From: an uncultured Bacilli bacterium
GTDB taxonomy: Bacteria; Bacillota_I; Bacilli_A; RF39; UBA660
Direction: 5' to 3'
Length of the DNA stretch: 54,174 nt
Assembly: GCA_910584085.1 (NCBI GenBank)
Contig: CAJTZY010000011.1
Coordinates: forward strand, 1-54,174
Made by a program: the position numbers and the translations under genes
Part shown: positions 16,880 to 25,021 of the stretch, one piece after another
How positions within the stretch are numbered: position 1 is the stretch's first letter
Layout of the letters: each line of letters starts with the position of its first letter
The notes under the pieces: model-generated
What the model was told of the DNA's origin: nothing
Seen by the model: only the letters and a program-made list of their open reading frames with translations
Databases searched by the model: none

Positions 16880-17878
16880 ATGACTCAAAACTATATGGAA
16901 GCATATTTTAATGGAATAATTTGCTTTCAAAAAGGTAACTACACATATGCACGAAAGTGGTTTGAAATTTCTTATAATGATCCAAAGTTTAGGGATGACT
17001 CATTGTTTCAAATTATCGAGATTTATTTAAAAGAAGGCAAATATGACAAAGCCAGAAAATTATTAGAGGAGAATTCAGATAACCAAACAATACGAATAAA
17101 ACAGTTATATGGATTGTTAGAAAATATTGAATATAATTTTAATGCTAGTAAAAGATATTACGGTGAATGTATGAGTGATTCAAAAATGCAAAATAAATCT
17201 TTATTATCAATTGCAAAACTTTATATGCAAACAGGTGATACCGAAGTTGCAAGAAAAATGTTTGAAACCTTACAGTTAAATAAACATTTTAAAGGACAAT
17301 CAACTATTGATTTAGTTTGTTTAAATATTCTTGAACGAGAATATAAAGATGCAGAAAGGCTATTTAAAAAAATAAATGAGACAGAATTACCACAAAAACT
17401 ATCTTACAATTATCGCTTTTTAAATATATACATTAAATACTTATTAGGGACTTTAAAAGCTTCAGATAATTGCTTTGATCCTATTAGGGAATATACAATT
17501 TACAAATTATTTGATAATAGTGAAGAAATATTGTTAAACCACATAAGTAAACATTTAAATCAAAGAGATAAAGAAAGTAATGGTTGCTTTTTTAAATATA
17601 TAGATTTAAAAAAACTTCTTTCTGATGCTAGAGAAAAAATTAAAAATATAAATGCTAGTCATTTTGGAACTGCAGATTTATATAGATTTAGACTAGATAC
17701 ACCAATTGGATTTAAAGATGATAAAATAACAAACGATTTATGTGTTGTAACTATGATTGGTAAAAAAGATATTTTAACTATGTATCCAGTTTTGTTATCA
17801 GATGAATTTGATAAAGAAGGATTTTCTACAAACAAGGAATTGATACTTAAAAGAAATTGTGGAGGTATTAAAAGATGA
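16880..17878 (+). CDS. TPR protein with C-terminal domain shared by two other window genes
   Basis: A 332-residue soluble protein. Residues ~1-160 are tetratricopeptide repeats (AYFNGIICFQKGNYTYARKW, then KYDKARKLLEE, DTEVARKMFETL and EYKDAERLFKKI). The C-terminal ~130 residues form another domain: HISKHL, LYRFRLDTPIGF, LCVVTMIGKKDILTMYPV. The same order (HI..H, IGF, VlkVl, I..MyP) occurs in the genes at 32737 and 33602. The pattern recalls BECR-fold RNase toxins, but that is inference. Its stop overlaps the next start as ATGA (17875-17878), so the two proteins are translationally coupled and may form a complex. Confidence 0.7.
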   Translation: MTQNYMEAYFNGIICFQKGNYTYARKWFEISYNDPKFRDDSLFQIIEIYLKEGKYDKARKLLEENSDNQTIRIKQLYGLLENIEYNFNASKRYYGECMSDSKMQNKSLLSIAKLYMQTGDTEVARKMFETLQLNKHFKGQSTIDLVCLNILEREYKDAERLFKKINETELPQKLSYNYRFLNIYIKYLLGTLKASDNCFDPIREYTIYKLFDNSEEILLNHISKHLNQRDKESNGCFFKYIDLKKLLSDAREKIKNINASHFGTADLYRFRLDTPIGFKDDKITNDLCVVTMIGKKDILTMYPVLLSDEFDKEGFSTNKELILKRNCGGIKR

Positions 17879-20379
17879 TAAATGACAAAAATTTAGGTAA
17901 AGTCTATGGAGATGCATTAAGTAAACAAGAATCAACAATAAAGGAACTAATTGAATATGGCTTTAATCCAAAAGATTTATATAATTTAATGAAAGATGGT
18001 ACACTTGAGAGAAATATAAGTGGATACTATTCTTTCAAATCTATTGATGATTTATTGTATCTTGGTAAAAAATTAATTTCTATGGAAGAATATGATAGGG
18101 GATTAGTATGCTTAAAAAAATGTTATGAGTTAAATCCTAATCATTTAGAAGTTTGCTTTCAACTATTTTTAAATTCCATCCAAAATAGAGATTATGAAAA
18201 AGCATTTGAATATTTTGATTATATTTATGATACGGATAACAGTTATTATAATTCAGATAAAAATTATTATTTATATTTATTAAGCATAATTACAGAACTA
18301 CCAGAATGTCATAGACAGTATGCAAGATATTTACAAGTGGATGATGTTAAAATAGATTTAAGAGATGAGGGATATGATGATATTTGTCATCAAAATAATA
18401 TACGAGCATTATCACTAAATCAAAAGTTTATACTTGCGCTAAACAAACATAATGGGTTAATTAAACAAAAAGATAAATTAAGTGAACAAGATATTTTAAT
18501 TAAAGTTTTATTAAGTCAAGCGGTAGAAGAACAAAATAGAAAAAAAAGATATATTGTTAAGTTAATTCAAGAAAAACAATATAGTGAAGTAATAGATTTT
18601 TTAGAAAAACTTAAAGAACGTCATAAATTAAGTCAATCTGATGAATACATTTTATCTTTAACTTATGATTTAGTTGAAATAATAAAAACAGGTATAATTC
18701 CAAATAAACAGGTATTTAGTACAAACAAATTGTCTGAGGCAATTAATGGTAAAAATTATGGAATAGCTTTATCACTAAGTGCAAGATATGTTAAAAATGG
18801 AAATATAAATCCTAATAGTAATGCTGTATATTTATTATTAATTGAAATTAAAAATAGAACCAATATGCAAAATAATGTACCTTCATCATTAGAAACTAAA
18901 AATAATGAAACAACAACCCCTGCTATAACTGTAAAACAACAAGAAATTCAACCAAAAGCAACAGTCCTTTCATCAGATTGTGGTAATACTTTTGAAGATG
19001 TTATTAAATATTTAATGGAAAATAATCTAGATAATGCTTTTATCTCATTAAGGAATTATTTAGATAGTATTGGAAAAGGATTATATGAATTTTTAATAAT
19101 AGATTTAATAAAAGTTAGTATTCTTGAAAGAGATATTGCTTTTACAAAACCAATGACTGTTTTAACCTATGTAGCAAGAGAAAATTTTAAATTTAATCTT
19201 TCAGAATATATTCAAGATTTTTATGAAACTTTAGCTCAAAATAACTTTGATGTAGCTAGAGTATATTTAGATATAATATCTAAATCAGATAACTTAGGAC
19301 AGTCTTGTGTATTGACTAAAGCTTTAGAACAAGTGTTAGATAATAGTGAAAAAATGTTAAGTTATCAAAGAAATAATGAAATCCTAAATAATGTAGAACA
19401 ATCAATTCAAAATACTAAAGATATTCCAGTTTATGTTCCTAATAAACCACAATATGTTAATCAAAATCAAATAATTTATAATGAAGTAATTCCTAAACAG
19501 CCATTTATTGAAGAAATAACTATAAATGAGGATTATGATGATAGTGATTTTATTAAACAAAAATTAGACACTTTACATGAAAAAGGAATAATTTTATTAG
19601 GTCCAATGGATAGTAATAGAAGAAAGAGAATACATAATATAGTAAAAAATATTCCAGATGTTGTATCATTTAGTATTGGTTCAGATAGTTTAAGACAAGT
19701 AGTATTAAGGTTTAAACCAGTCATAGATGAATATGTTGATATAAAAGAATTATCAAGAATAGGTAGTGAAGCATATCTAAATGGTGACTATGATATCTGT
19801 ATAAGTTCATATAGACAAATATTACAATTTGGAGAACCAAACTCATTTGTTTATTCAAAACTTGGATTAGCATATATGAAAAAACTTGATATTGATATTG
19901 CAATTGATTATTTAACTGTAGCTACCGAATTAAGCAAAAATGAAAATAAAGTACTTGATTATACAGGGCTTATAGATCAGCTAAATGGATTAATCTCAAA
20001 AAAAGATGCAAAACCTTATTTTAAAATGTCAATATCTAAATTTAAAGATAATGTAAATAATTATTATGGAATAGAGGTAGACCAAGTTGTTGATTTACTT
20101 TCTTCTGGTATGACAATAGATGATGCTTGTTTAAACTTAGGAATGGATGATAACAAAAAAAATATTGTTACATTAATTTTTGCTAGAGAGTTTTATGTTC
20201 AAGAGGACTATAAAATGGGTGATTTATGTATAAAGAAGGTAGAAAAATCAAAAAATAAATCTGAATTTGTTAACTCATTGCTTGTAGAAATAAAGAAAGA
20301 TAAAAAATTCTATAAGAATAGGGCAAAAGAAGGTCAAAAACGTCTGGTATTGAATCCTAAGGTGGCACTATATTTATAA
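17875..20379 (+). CDS. Large TPR protein
   Basis: An 834-residue soluble protein dominated by helical TPR-like repeats (for example YDRGLVCLKKCYELNPNH, residues ~75-92, and YDICISSYRQILQFGEPNSFVYSKLGLAYM near residue 640). A low-complexity linker rich in Asn, Thr and Gln lies near residues 340-365 and another near 495-550. Around residue 565 is KLDTLHEKGIILLGPMDSNRRKRIH, possibly a small separate domain. The tail SKFKDNVNNYYGIEVDQVVDLLSSGM (residues ~720-745) is helical. No enzymatic motif is recognised. Co-translated with the upstream TPR gene; the pair looks like a scaffold with its partner. Confidence 0.7.
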   Translation: MINDKNLGKVYGDALSKQESTIKELIEYGFNPKDLYNLMKDGTLERNISGYYSFKSIDDLLYLGKKLISMEEYDRGLVCLKKCYELNPNHLEVCFQLFLNSIQNRDYEKAFEYFDYIYDTDNSYYNSDKNYYLYLLSIITELPECHRQYARYLQVDDVKIDLRDEGYDDICHQNNIRALSLNQKFILALNKHNGLIKQKDKLSEQDILIKVLLSQAVEEQNRKKRYIVKLIQEKQYSEVIDFLEKLKERHKLSQSDEYILSLTYDLVEIIKTGIIPNKQVFSTNKLSEAINGKNYGIALSLSARYVKNGNINPNSNAVYLLLIEIKNRTNMQNNVPSSLETKNNETTTPAITVKQQEIQPKATVLSSDCGNTFEDVIKYLMENNLDNAFISLRNYLDSIGKGLYEFLIIDLIKVSILERDIAFTKPMTVLTYVARENFKFNLSEYIQDFYETLAQNNFDVARVYLDIISKSDNLGQSCVLTKALEQVLDNSEKMLSYQRNNEILNNVEQSIQNTKDIPVYVPNKPQYVNQNQIIYNEVIPKQPFIEEITINEDYDDSDFIKQKLDTLHEKGIILLGPMDSNRRKRIHNIVKNIPDVVSFSIGSDSLRQVVLRFKPVIDEYVDIKELSRIGSEAYLNGDYDICISSYRQILQFGEPNSFVYSKLGLAYMKKLDIDIAIDYLTVATELSKNENKVLDYTGLIDQLNGLISKKDAKPYFKMSISKFKDNVNNYYGIEVDQVVDLLSSGMTIDDACLNLGMDDNKKNIVTLIFAREFYVQEDYKMGDLCIKKVEKSKNKSEFVNSLLVEIKKDKKFYKNRAKEGQKRLVLNPKVALYL

Positions 20380-20419
20380 TATATATTTTTAAATATTATA
20401 AAAGTAAAAGTTTAAGGTT

Positions 20420-20455
20420 AAATGATAGTACTGTTTAAAAACTATCATTTTTTTA
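20420..20455 (+). terminator. Intrinsic terminator after the TPR operon
   Basis: AAATGATAGT (20420-20429) and ACTATCATTT (20441-20450) form a 10-bp stem, followed by Ts. Confidence 0.9.
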
Positions 20456-20542
20456 CTTTGTTTATTGAATTTGATTCATAAAATTAAAAATAGGTATTTT
20501 ATTTTTACTAAAAGTATGCTATACTTAATTTGTAATTAATTT

Positions 20543-20618
20543 GTCTCCTTAGCTCAGTTGGTAGAGCAACTGACTCTTAATCAGTGGGTCTGGAGTTCGA
20601 GCCTCCAAGGGGACACCA
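20543..20618 (+). tRNA. tRNA-Lys (anticodon CUU)
   Basis: A 76-nt tRNA with encoded CCA. The acceptor stem GTCTCCT pairs with AGGGGAC, the D arm is AGCTCAGTTGGTAGAGC, the anticodon stem ACTGA/TCAGT encloses the loop CTCTTAA (anticodon CUU, reading AAG), and the T arm is TGGAGTTCGAGCCTCCA. A TATACT -10-like box lies at 20520-20525. A terminator follows at 20632. Confidence 0.96.
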
Positions 20619-20631
20619 TTAAAGTTTTTAC

Positions 20632-20658
20632 AAGTTTGATTGATTTTCAAACTTTTTT
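20632..20658 (+). terminator. Intrinsic terminator after tRNA-Lys
   Basis: AAGTTTG (20632-20638), 9-nt loop, CAAACTT (20648-20654), T-run. It separates the tRNA from the prepilin gene. Confidence 0.85.
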
Positions 20659-20685
20659 AAAATAAAAAGAATAGGAGAGGTACTT

Positions 20686-21033
20686 ATGGAAAAGGGGTTT
20701 ACTTTAATAGAACTACTTGCGGTTTTAATAATCCTTGCAATTATTTCATCTATATCAATAGTTGTAGTAAATAAAACAATGACTAACTCAAAAAAGAATA
20801 TATCAGATATTCAAAAAAGTAATATAGAAGATACTGCAGAAATTTATTATCTTAAAGAAGGTATGAATGAAAATGTGACATGTGTTAATGTTAGTTATTT
20901 AATAGAAAATGGATATTTTGATGCAAAAGAAATAAAAGATCCAGAAAATTCGGAAGCCATGAATGGTTCTGTTAAAATTAGTTATGAGGCTAACCAATAT
21001 TCTTATAAATATCAAGACAAGTTATGTGAATAA
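20686..21033 (+). CDS. Type IV prepilin-like protein (ComGC/PilA-like)
   Basis: A 115-residue prepilin. It starts with a short leader MEKG followed by the type III signal core FTLIELLAVLIILAIISSIS: cleavage by prepilin peptidase between Gly4 and Phe5, and the conserved Glu5 of the mature protein, are visible. The C-terminal part has two Cys (TCVNV and DKLCE) that could form a disulfide. No pilus assembly ATPase, platform protein or peptidase is nearby, so it is an orphan; ComEA and ComEC later in the window suggest a competence pseudopilus. GGAGAGG lies upstream. It ends before the hairpin at 21042. Confidence 0.88.
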   Translation: MEKGFTLIELLAVLIILAIISSISIVVVNKTMTNSKKNISDIQKSNIEDTAEIYYLKEGMNENVTCVNVSYLIENGYFDAKEIKDPENSEAMNGSVKISYEANQYSYKYQDKLCE

Positions 21034-21041
21034 AAAAGTAT

Positions 21042-21074
21042 AATCTTCCCATAATAGAACTGGGAGGATTTTTT
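21042..21074 (+). terminator. Hairpin: terminator of prepilin gene that also contains the spoVAC Shine-Dalgarno
   Basis: AATCTTCCCA (21042-21051) pairs over ten positions (one G-U) with TGGGAGGATT (21061-21070), followed by TTTT and then the spoVAC ATG at 21075. The only ribosome binding site for spoVAC, GGGAGG (21062-21067), is inside the 3' arm, so read-through transcripts should have it masked. Confidence 0.8.
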
Positions 21075-21515
21075 ATGGAAAAAAGTGAATATAAACAAAT
21101 GGTTGATAAGTACACTCCAAAAGAACCAAGATTAAGAAATGCCGTGATTGCATTTTTAATAGGTGGACTTATGGGAATGCTAGGTAATTTTTTAATAGAT
21201 ATATATTCTTATTACTTTGATTTATCTAGTAAAGATGCAAGTGTATTTATGATTATAACATTAGTATTTTTAGGTTGCTTTTTGACGTGTTTAGGTTTTT
21301 TTGACAAATGTGTTGGTTTTGCAAAATGTGGTCTTATTGTACCAATAACGGGATTTGCTCATGCTATGATGAGTGCAGCACTCGAATATAGAAAAGAAGG
21401 ACTTGTTACTGGAATAGGCGCAAATATGTTTAAACTTGCAGGTTCTGTAATAATTTTTGGTGTAGTTAGTGCCTATTTTTTTGGACTTTTGAGAATTTTG
21501 GTGGTGGGAGCATAA
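21075..21515 (+). CDS. spoVAC: Stage V sporulation protein AC
   Basis: A 146-residue integral membrane protein, part of the SpoVA channel that moves Ca-dipicolinate into the developing spore and out at germination. Four to five hydrophobic helices are visible, with the family signatures YKQMVDKYTPKEP at the N-terminus and GLIVPITGFAHAMMSAALEYRKEG near residue 95. Length matches the family (~150). It heads the spoVAC-spoVAD-spoVAEB operon (1 nt, then 4-nt overlap). The Shine-Dalgarno sits in the preceding hairpin. Forespore sigma-G control is expected, but no such promoter was recognised. Confidence 0.95.
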   Translation: MEKSEYKQMVDKYTPKEPRLRNAVIAFLIGGLMGMLGNFLIDIYSYYFDLSSKDASVFMIITLVFLGCFLTCLGFFDKCVGFAKCGLIVPITGFAHAMMSAALEYRKEGLVTGIGANMFKLAGSVIIFGVVSAYFFGLLRILVVGA

Positions 21516-21516
21516 T

Positions 21517-22506
21517 ATGACATTTAAATATAATAATGTATATATTAATGAAACTAGTACAGTGACAGGACCATATGAAGCAAAAGGACCATTTAAAAAA
21601 TTATTTGATAAAAGCTATAATGAATTTTACTTTGGAGAAAAAACTTGGGAACAAGCAGAAACAAAATTGATAAAAGATAGTGTAAATATACTGCTAAATA
21701 AGTTAAATATAAAAAATAATAAGGTGGATATACATATAGGTGGAGATTTATTAAATCAACTTGTTGCAACTAATTATGCATCGGCTAAAATAGGTATTCC
21801 ATTAATTGGAATATATAGTGCATGTGCATCTAGTTGTGAAGGAATGATGCTTGCTAGTAACATGATAAGTGCAAGCCAAATAAAAAATGCTATAGTCACA
21901 TCATCTTCTCATAATAACGGAGCAGAAAAACAATTTAGAAATCCAGTTGAATATGGTGGACCTAAAAGGGAGTATACAACATTTACAACTACTGGATGTG
22001 CATCATGTTATTTATCAAGTACTAAATCAAAAATAAGAGTTGAATCAGCAACAGTTGGTACTGTAATTGATATGGGTGTTACTGATGTATTCAATATGGG
22101 AGCAGTTATGGCACCCGCAGCAGCCCGTGTCATAAATGACCATTTAAAAGATACAAAAAGAAATGCTGATTATTATGATTTAATTTTAACAGGTGATTTA
22201 GGAGTAGTAGGAAAAATGATACTAAAAGATTATATAAAAAAGGAATATAATATTGATTTAAAAAATCATGATGATAGTGCCTGTATGATATTTGATATAA
22301 ATAAACAACCAGTGTATCAAGGGGGTAGTGGGCCAGCATGTTTACCACTTGTAACTTTTTCGCATATATTTGATAAAATGAAGCAAGGAAAATTAAATAA
22401 AGTACTATTAGTAGCAACAGGTGCTTTAATGAATACAGGAATGTGTAATCAACATTTATCAATTCCAAGTATTGCTCATGCGGTTAGTTTGGAGGTAGTG
22501 TTATGA
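21517..22506 (+). CDS. spoVAD: Stage V sporulation protein AD
   Basis: A 329-residue thiolase-fold protein that binds dipicolinic acid for the SpoVA channel. Family hallmarks are YINETSTVTGPYEAKGP near the start, GVYSACASSCEGM-like sequence (here GIYSACASSCEGMMLAS, ~110-126), VTSSSHNNGAEKQFRNPVEYGG and GDLGVVGKMI. Length is typical (~335). It starts 1 nt after spoVAC and overlaps spoVAEB by 4 nt (ATGA), which supports tight coupling of the three subunits. Confidence 0.96.
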   Translation: MTFKYNNVYINETSTVTGPYEAKGPFKKLFDKSYNEFYFGEKTWEQAETKLIKDSVNILLNKLNIKNNKVDIHIGGDLLNQLVATNYASAKIGIPLIGIYSACASSCEGMMLASNMISASQIKNAIVTSSSHNNGAEKQFRNPVEYGGPKREYTTFTTTGCASCYLSSTKSKIRVESATVGTVIDMGVTDVFNMGAVMAPAAARVINDHLKDTKRNADYYDLILTGDLGVVGKMILKDYIKKEYNIDLKNHDDSACMIFDINKQPVYQGGSGPACLPLVTFSHIFDKMKQGKLNKVLLVATGALMNTGMCNQHLSIPSIAHAVSLEVVL

Positions 22507-22853
22507 TATACTTAAATTCTTTTATATTTTGCGGTTTAGTGTGTTTGATTGGTCAAATAATACTAGATAATACAAAATTAACACCGGGCCACATTACTAC
22601 GATATTTGTAGTAGTTGGTGCTTTCTTAGATGTTTTCAATATATATGATAAATTTGTACTTTGGGCAGGTGGAGGAGCACTTGTACCAATTACATCCTTT
22701 GGTCATTTATTGATTCATGGCGCCATGGATACTGTAAATAATTTTGGTGTAATGGGACTTTTTATGGGAATGTTTGATTTAACTTCTTCTGGAATAGTCG
22801 CAGCAATAGTATTTTCATTTATCCTATCCCTTATATTTGAACCTAAGGATTAA
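22503..22853 (+). CDS. spoVAEB: Stage V sporulation protein AE (SpoVAEb type)
   Basis: A 116-residue membrane protein, last subunit of the SpoVA DPA channel. It has about four hydrophobic helices and the diagnostic stretches LTPGHITTIFVVVGA, GGGALVPITSFGHLL and GMFDLTSSGIVAAI. It overlaps spoVAD by ATGA. Only the AC-AD-AEb core is present; AA, AB, AEa and AF are not here, as in many clostridia and gut Bacilli. Confidence 0.95.
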   Translation: MIYLNSFIFCGLVCLIGQIILDNTKLTPGHITTIFVVVGAFLDVFNIYDKFVLWAGGGALVPITSFGHLLIHGAMDTVNNFGVMGLFMGMFDLTSSGIVAAIVFSFILSLIFEPKD

Positions 22854-22856
22854 CAT

Positions 22857-22885
22857 AAAATCTAAATTAAAGTTTAGATTTTTTT
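22857..22885 (+). terminator. Intrinsic terminator after spoVA operon
   Basis: AAAATCTAAA (22857-22866), loop TTAAAG, TTTAGATTTT (22873-22882) with T-run. Confidence 0.9.
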
Positions 22886-22921
22886 ATGCTAGAAATTTTT
22901 TCCAAAATTTAAGTGAATGTA

Positions 22922-22950
22922 TTTACAAATATATATACAAATGGTATAAT
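22922..22950 (+). promoter_or_regulatory. Sigma-A type promoter of the first DUF1016 gene
   Basis: TTTACA (22922-22927), 17-nt spacer, TATAAT (22945-22950). It leaves a ~110-nt leader before ATG 23066. Confidence 0.75.
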
Positions 22951-23065
22951 TAAACAACAAAAAATTAATAGAGTTTTAGCAATATTAAAGGTATATATAT
23001 TTAGACAATATACAAATATTTTAAAATTAATTTACTTAATTTTATTAAAGGTGGTGATAAACTTT

Positions 23066-24067
23066 ATGTTAGATATAAATTTTAATCAAATTATTGATAT
23101 GATTGAAAAACGAAAAAATAATGCTTACAAAAAAGTAAATGAAGAAATGATTTTGCTATATTTAGAAGTTGGAAAATTTTTGTATGAGTTAATAGAAAAA
23201 GGTAGTTATGGAGATAAGATAACTACAAAAGCCGCAGATTTTATGAAAAATAATTATCCAGAAATTAAGGGTTTTACAAAAAGAAACATCGAGAGAATGG
23301 TACAATTTTATAAAACATATAAAGATGACTTAATTGCGACACCACTGGTGACGCAATTAAGTTGGACAAATAATTTACTCATTTTAAGTGGTACTAAATC
23401 AGTGGAAGAAAGGCATTTTTATTTACAATTGTCAATCAGGGAAAATTATTCAAAAAGAGAATTAGATAGGCAAATCTCATCGGCATATTATGAACGATAT
23501 TTATTATCTGGTGAGAATACATTAACATCTACTAATAAAACTGTTGATGAAGATGAATACCCAAATACGAGAATTTTAGATCTTTATAGCTTAGAATTTT
23601 TAGATTTACCAAATGAGTATTCGGAAAAGGATTTAAAAAATGCTATAGTGCAAAATTTGAAGAATTTTATCTTAGAGGTTGGAAAAGATTTTACTTTTAT
23701 AGGGGATGAGTATAGAGTTCAAGTTGGAAATCATGATTTTTTTATAGATTTATTATTTTTTAACAGGGAATTATCTTGTCTTGTTGCTTTTGAATTAAAG
23801 TTGGGAGAATTTAAGGCGGAATATTTAGGAAAGATGAACTTATACTTAGAAGCGCTAGATAGGGATGTTAGAAAGGAAAATGAAAACCCTAGTGTTGGTG
23901 TAATTCTATGTAGTTCAAAAGATAAAGATATTGTTGAATATTCACTTGGTAGAAACTTGTCGCAAACTTTAATTTCAGAATATAAGCTAAAATTAATCGA
24001 TAAAAAAATATTAGAAAACAAGTTAGGCGAAATGAAAAAAATATTGGAGAATAATCATGAAAATTAA
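23066..24067 (+). CDS. DUF1016 (YhcG-type) PD-(D/E)XK nuclease family protein, copy 1
   Basis: A 333-residue protein with the DUF1016 layout. ATG 23066 follows GGTGGTG (23050-23056); the frame is open upstream to 22913 but that would overlap the promoter. N-terminal helical half: KRNIERMVQFYKTY and TPLVTQLSWTNN. C-terminal YhcG nuclease half: YRVQVGNHDFFIDLLFFNR, then LVAFELKLGEFKAEYLGKMN (D...ExK catalytic set) and VGVILCSSKDK. Members are often near restriction systems, but this one stands alone. The codons for LIATPLVTQL form a 31-nt near-perfect palindrome at 23330. A paralog lies at 50704. Confidence 0.9.
   Translation: MLDINFNQIIDMIEKRKNNAYKKVNEEMILLYLEVGKFLYELIEKGSYGDKITTKAADFMKNNYPEIKGFTKRNIERMVQFYKTYKDDLIATPLVTQLSWTNNLLILSGTKSVEERHFYLQLSIRENYSKRELDRQISSAYYERYLLSGENTLTSTNKTVDEDEYPNTRILDLYSLEFLDLPNEYSEKDLKNAIVQNLKNFILEVGKDFTFIGDEYRVQVGNHDFFIDLLFFNRELSCLVAFELKLGEFKAEYLGKMNLYLEALDRDVRKENENPSVGVILCSSKDKDIVEYSLGRNLSQTLISEYKLKLIDKKILENKLGEMKKILENNHEN
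23330..23360. repeat. 31-nt near-perfect palindrome inside DUF1016 copy 1
   Basis: The left half TTAATTGCG-A-CACCA and right half TGGTG-A-CGCAATTAA pair at 14 of 15 positions around the centre C at 23345, which is the first base of Leu94 in the PLVTQ motif. Copy 2 has a different palindrome at the same codons (50962-50980). Confidence 0.95.
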
Positions 24068-24289
24068 TGATAAAAAGCTAGAAAAAATATTAAGGAATAA
24101 TATAGTGGTATATTAATTAGAAAATATTTATGAAATGAAATGGAAATTAAATCTATTGCGTTTTATTCTTAAAAAATATTTGAAATAACATATGATAATT
24201 ATTATGTTTAAAATCTTGAATATGGAATTAAATATTATGAATGTTAAATATAAATTTTGGGTAAAAAAAATAAAACATTTGTGTTTTTA

Positions 24290-24318
24290 TAGACAAAATT
24301 TTTAAAACATGTTAAAAT
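24290..24318 (+). promoter_or_regulatory. Sigma-A type promoter of the ireB-ruvX operon
   Basis: TAGACA (24290-24295), 17-nt spacer, TAAAAT (24313-24318) with extended TG. The remaining region 24068-24289 is AT-rich and shows only a doubtful 19-codon frame. Confidence 0.75.
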
Positions 24319-24350
24319 AAAGTTGTGTTCATAGAAGAGAGTGTGATAGT

Positions 24351-24596
24351 ATGGAAAATACAAAAATATATGATTCGAATGAATTTCAAAATGAATATGT
24401 TTCTATGATAGTTAAAGAAGTAGCAACTATACTAGAAGAAAGAGGATATAACCCTGTTAATCAAATAGTAGGATATTTGATGAGTGGAGACCCAGGGTAT
24501 ATTTCTAGTCACAAAGAAGCAAGAAATAAAATAACTGCATTTGATAGAACTAAAATATTAGAAATATTAGTGGAAGATTTTGTAAGTAAAAAATGA
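24351..24596 (+). CDS. ireB: IreB family regulatory phosphoprotein (UPF0297)
   Basis: An 81-residue cytoplasmic protein. IreB-type proteins are substrates of the Ser/Thr kinase IreK/PrkC and modulate envelope-stress resistance. The sequence matches over its whole length: TKIYDSNEFQNEYVSMIVKEV, GYNPVNQIVGYLMSGDPGYI and ARNKITAFDRTKILEILVEDF. It heads a conserved Firmicutes cluster and overlaps ruvX by 4 nt (ATGA at 24593). Confidence 0.95.
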   Translation: MENTKIYDSNEFQNEYVSMIVKEVATILEERGYNPVNQIVGYLMSGDPGYISSHKEARNKITAFDRTKILEILVEDFVSKK

Positions 24597-25021
24597 GATA
24601 TTTAGGATTAGATTTGGGTACTCGTACTTTAGGAATTTCTATAAGTGATACTACAATGACTATTGCTAGTACCTTAAAAACAATTAGATTTAATGAAAGT
24701 GATTATGATGCCTTAATTCCAGAACTTAAAAGTATAATTGATGAATACGATATTTCAAAGATCATTTTAGGATTTCCAAAAAATATGAATAATACAATAG
24801 GAGATAGATGTGTAACAACTATCGAATTTCAAAAAAAACTAATAGATGAATTTAATATTGAAGTAGTTATGCAAGATGAAAGACTTACAACAAAGGAAGC
24901 TACAAATTATATGTTAGAAGCTGATATATCTAGAAAAAAGAGAAAGAAAAAGATAGATTCATTAGCCGCTAATATCATTCTTCAAACATATTTAGATAAA
25001 GAAAAAGGAGGAAAATTATGA
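24593..25021 (+). CDS. ruvX: Putative pre-16S rRNA nuclease / Holliday junction resolvase YqgF
   Basis: A 142-residue RNase H-fold nuclease of the YqgF/RuvX family, involved in 16S rRNA 5' maturation and possibly recombination. Catalytic acids are in YLGLDLGTRTLGISISD, VVMQDERLTTKEA and KIDSLAANIILQ. Length is typical (~140). Its start overlaps ireB and its stop overlaps the DUF1292 gene (ATGA at 25018). Confidence 0.95.
   Translation: MRYLGLDLGTRTLGISISDTTMTIASTLKTIRFNESDYDALIPELKSIIDEYDISKIILGFPKNMNNTIGDRCVTTIEFQKKLIDEFNIEVVMQDERLTTKEATNYMLEADISRKKRKKKIDSLAANIILQTYLDKEKGGKL

Noticed and set aside
23066..24067. Restriction-modification locus around DUF1016 copy 1
   Set aside because: No methyltransferase, specificity or restriction subunit is nearby; neighbours are spoVA and ireB housekeeping operons.
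24057..24116. 19-codon frame after DUF1016 copy 1 with GGAG upstream
   Set aside because: Too short to support and overlaps the end of the DUF1016 gene; most likely chance.
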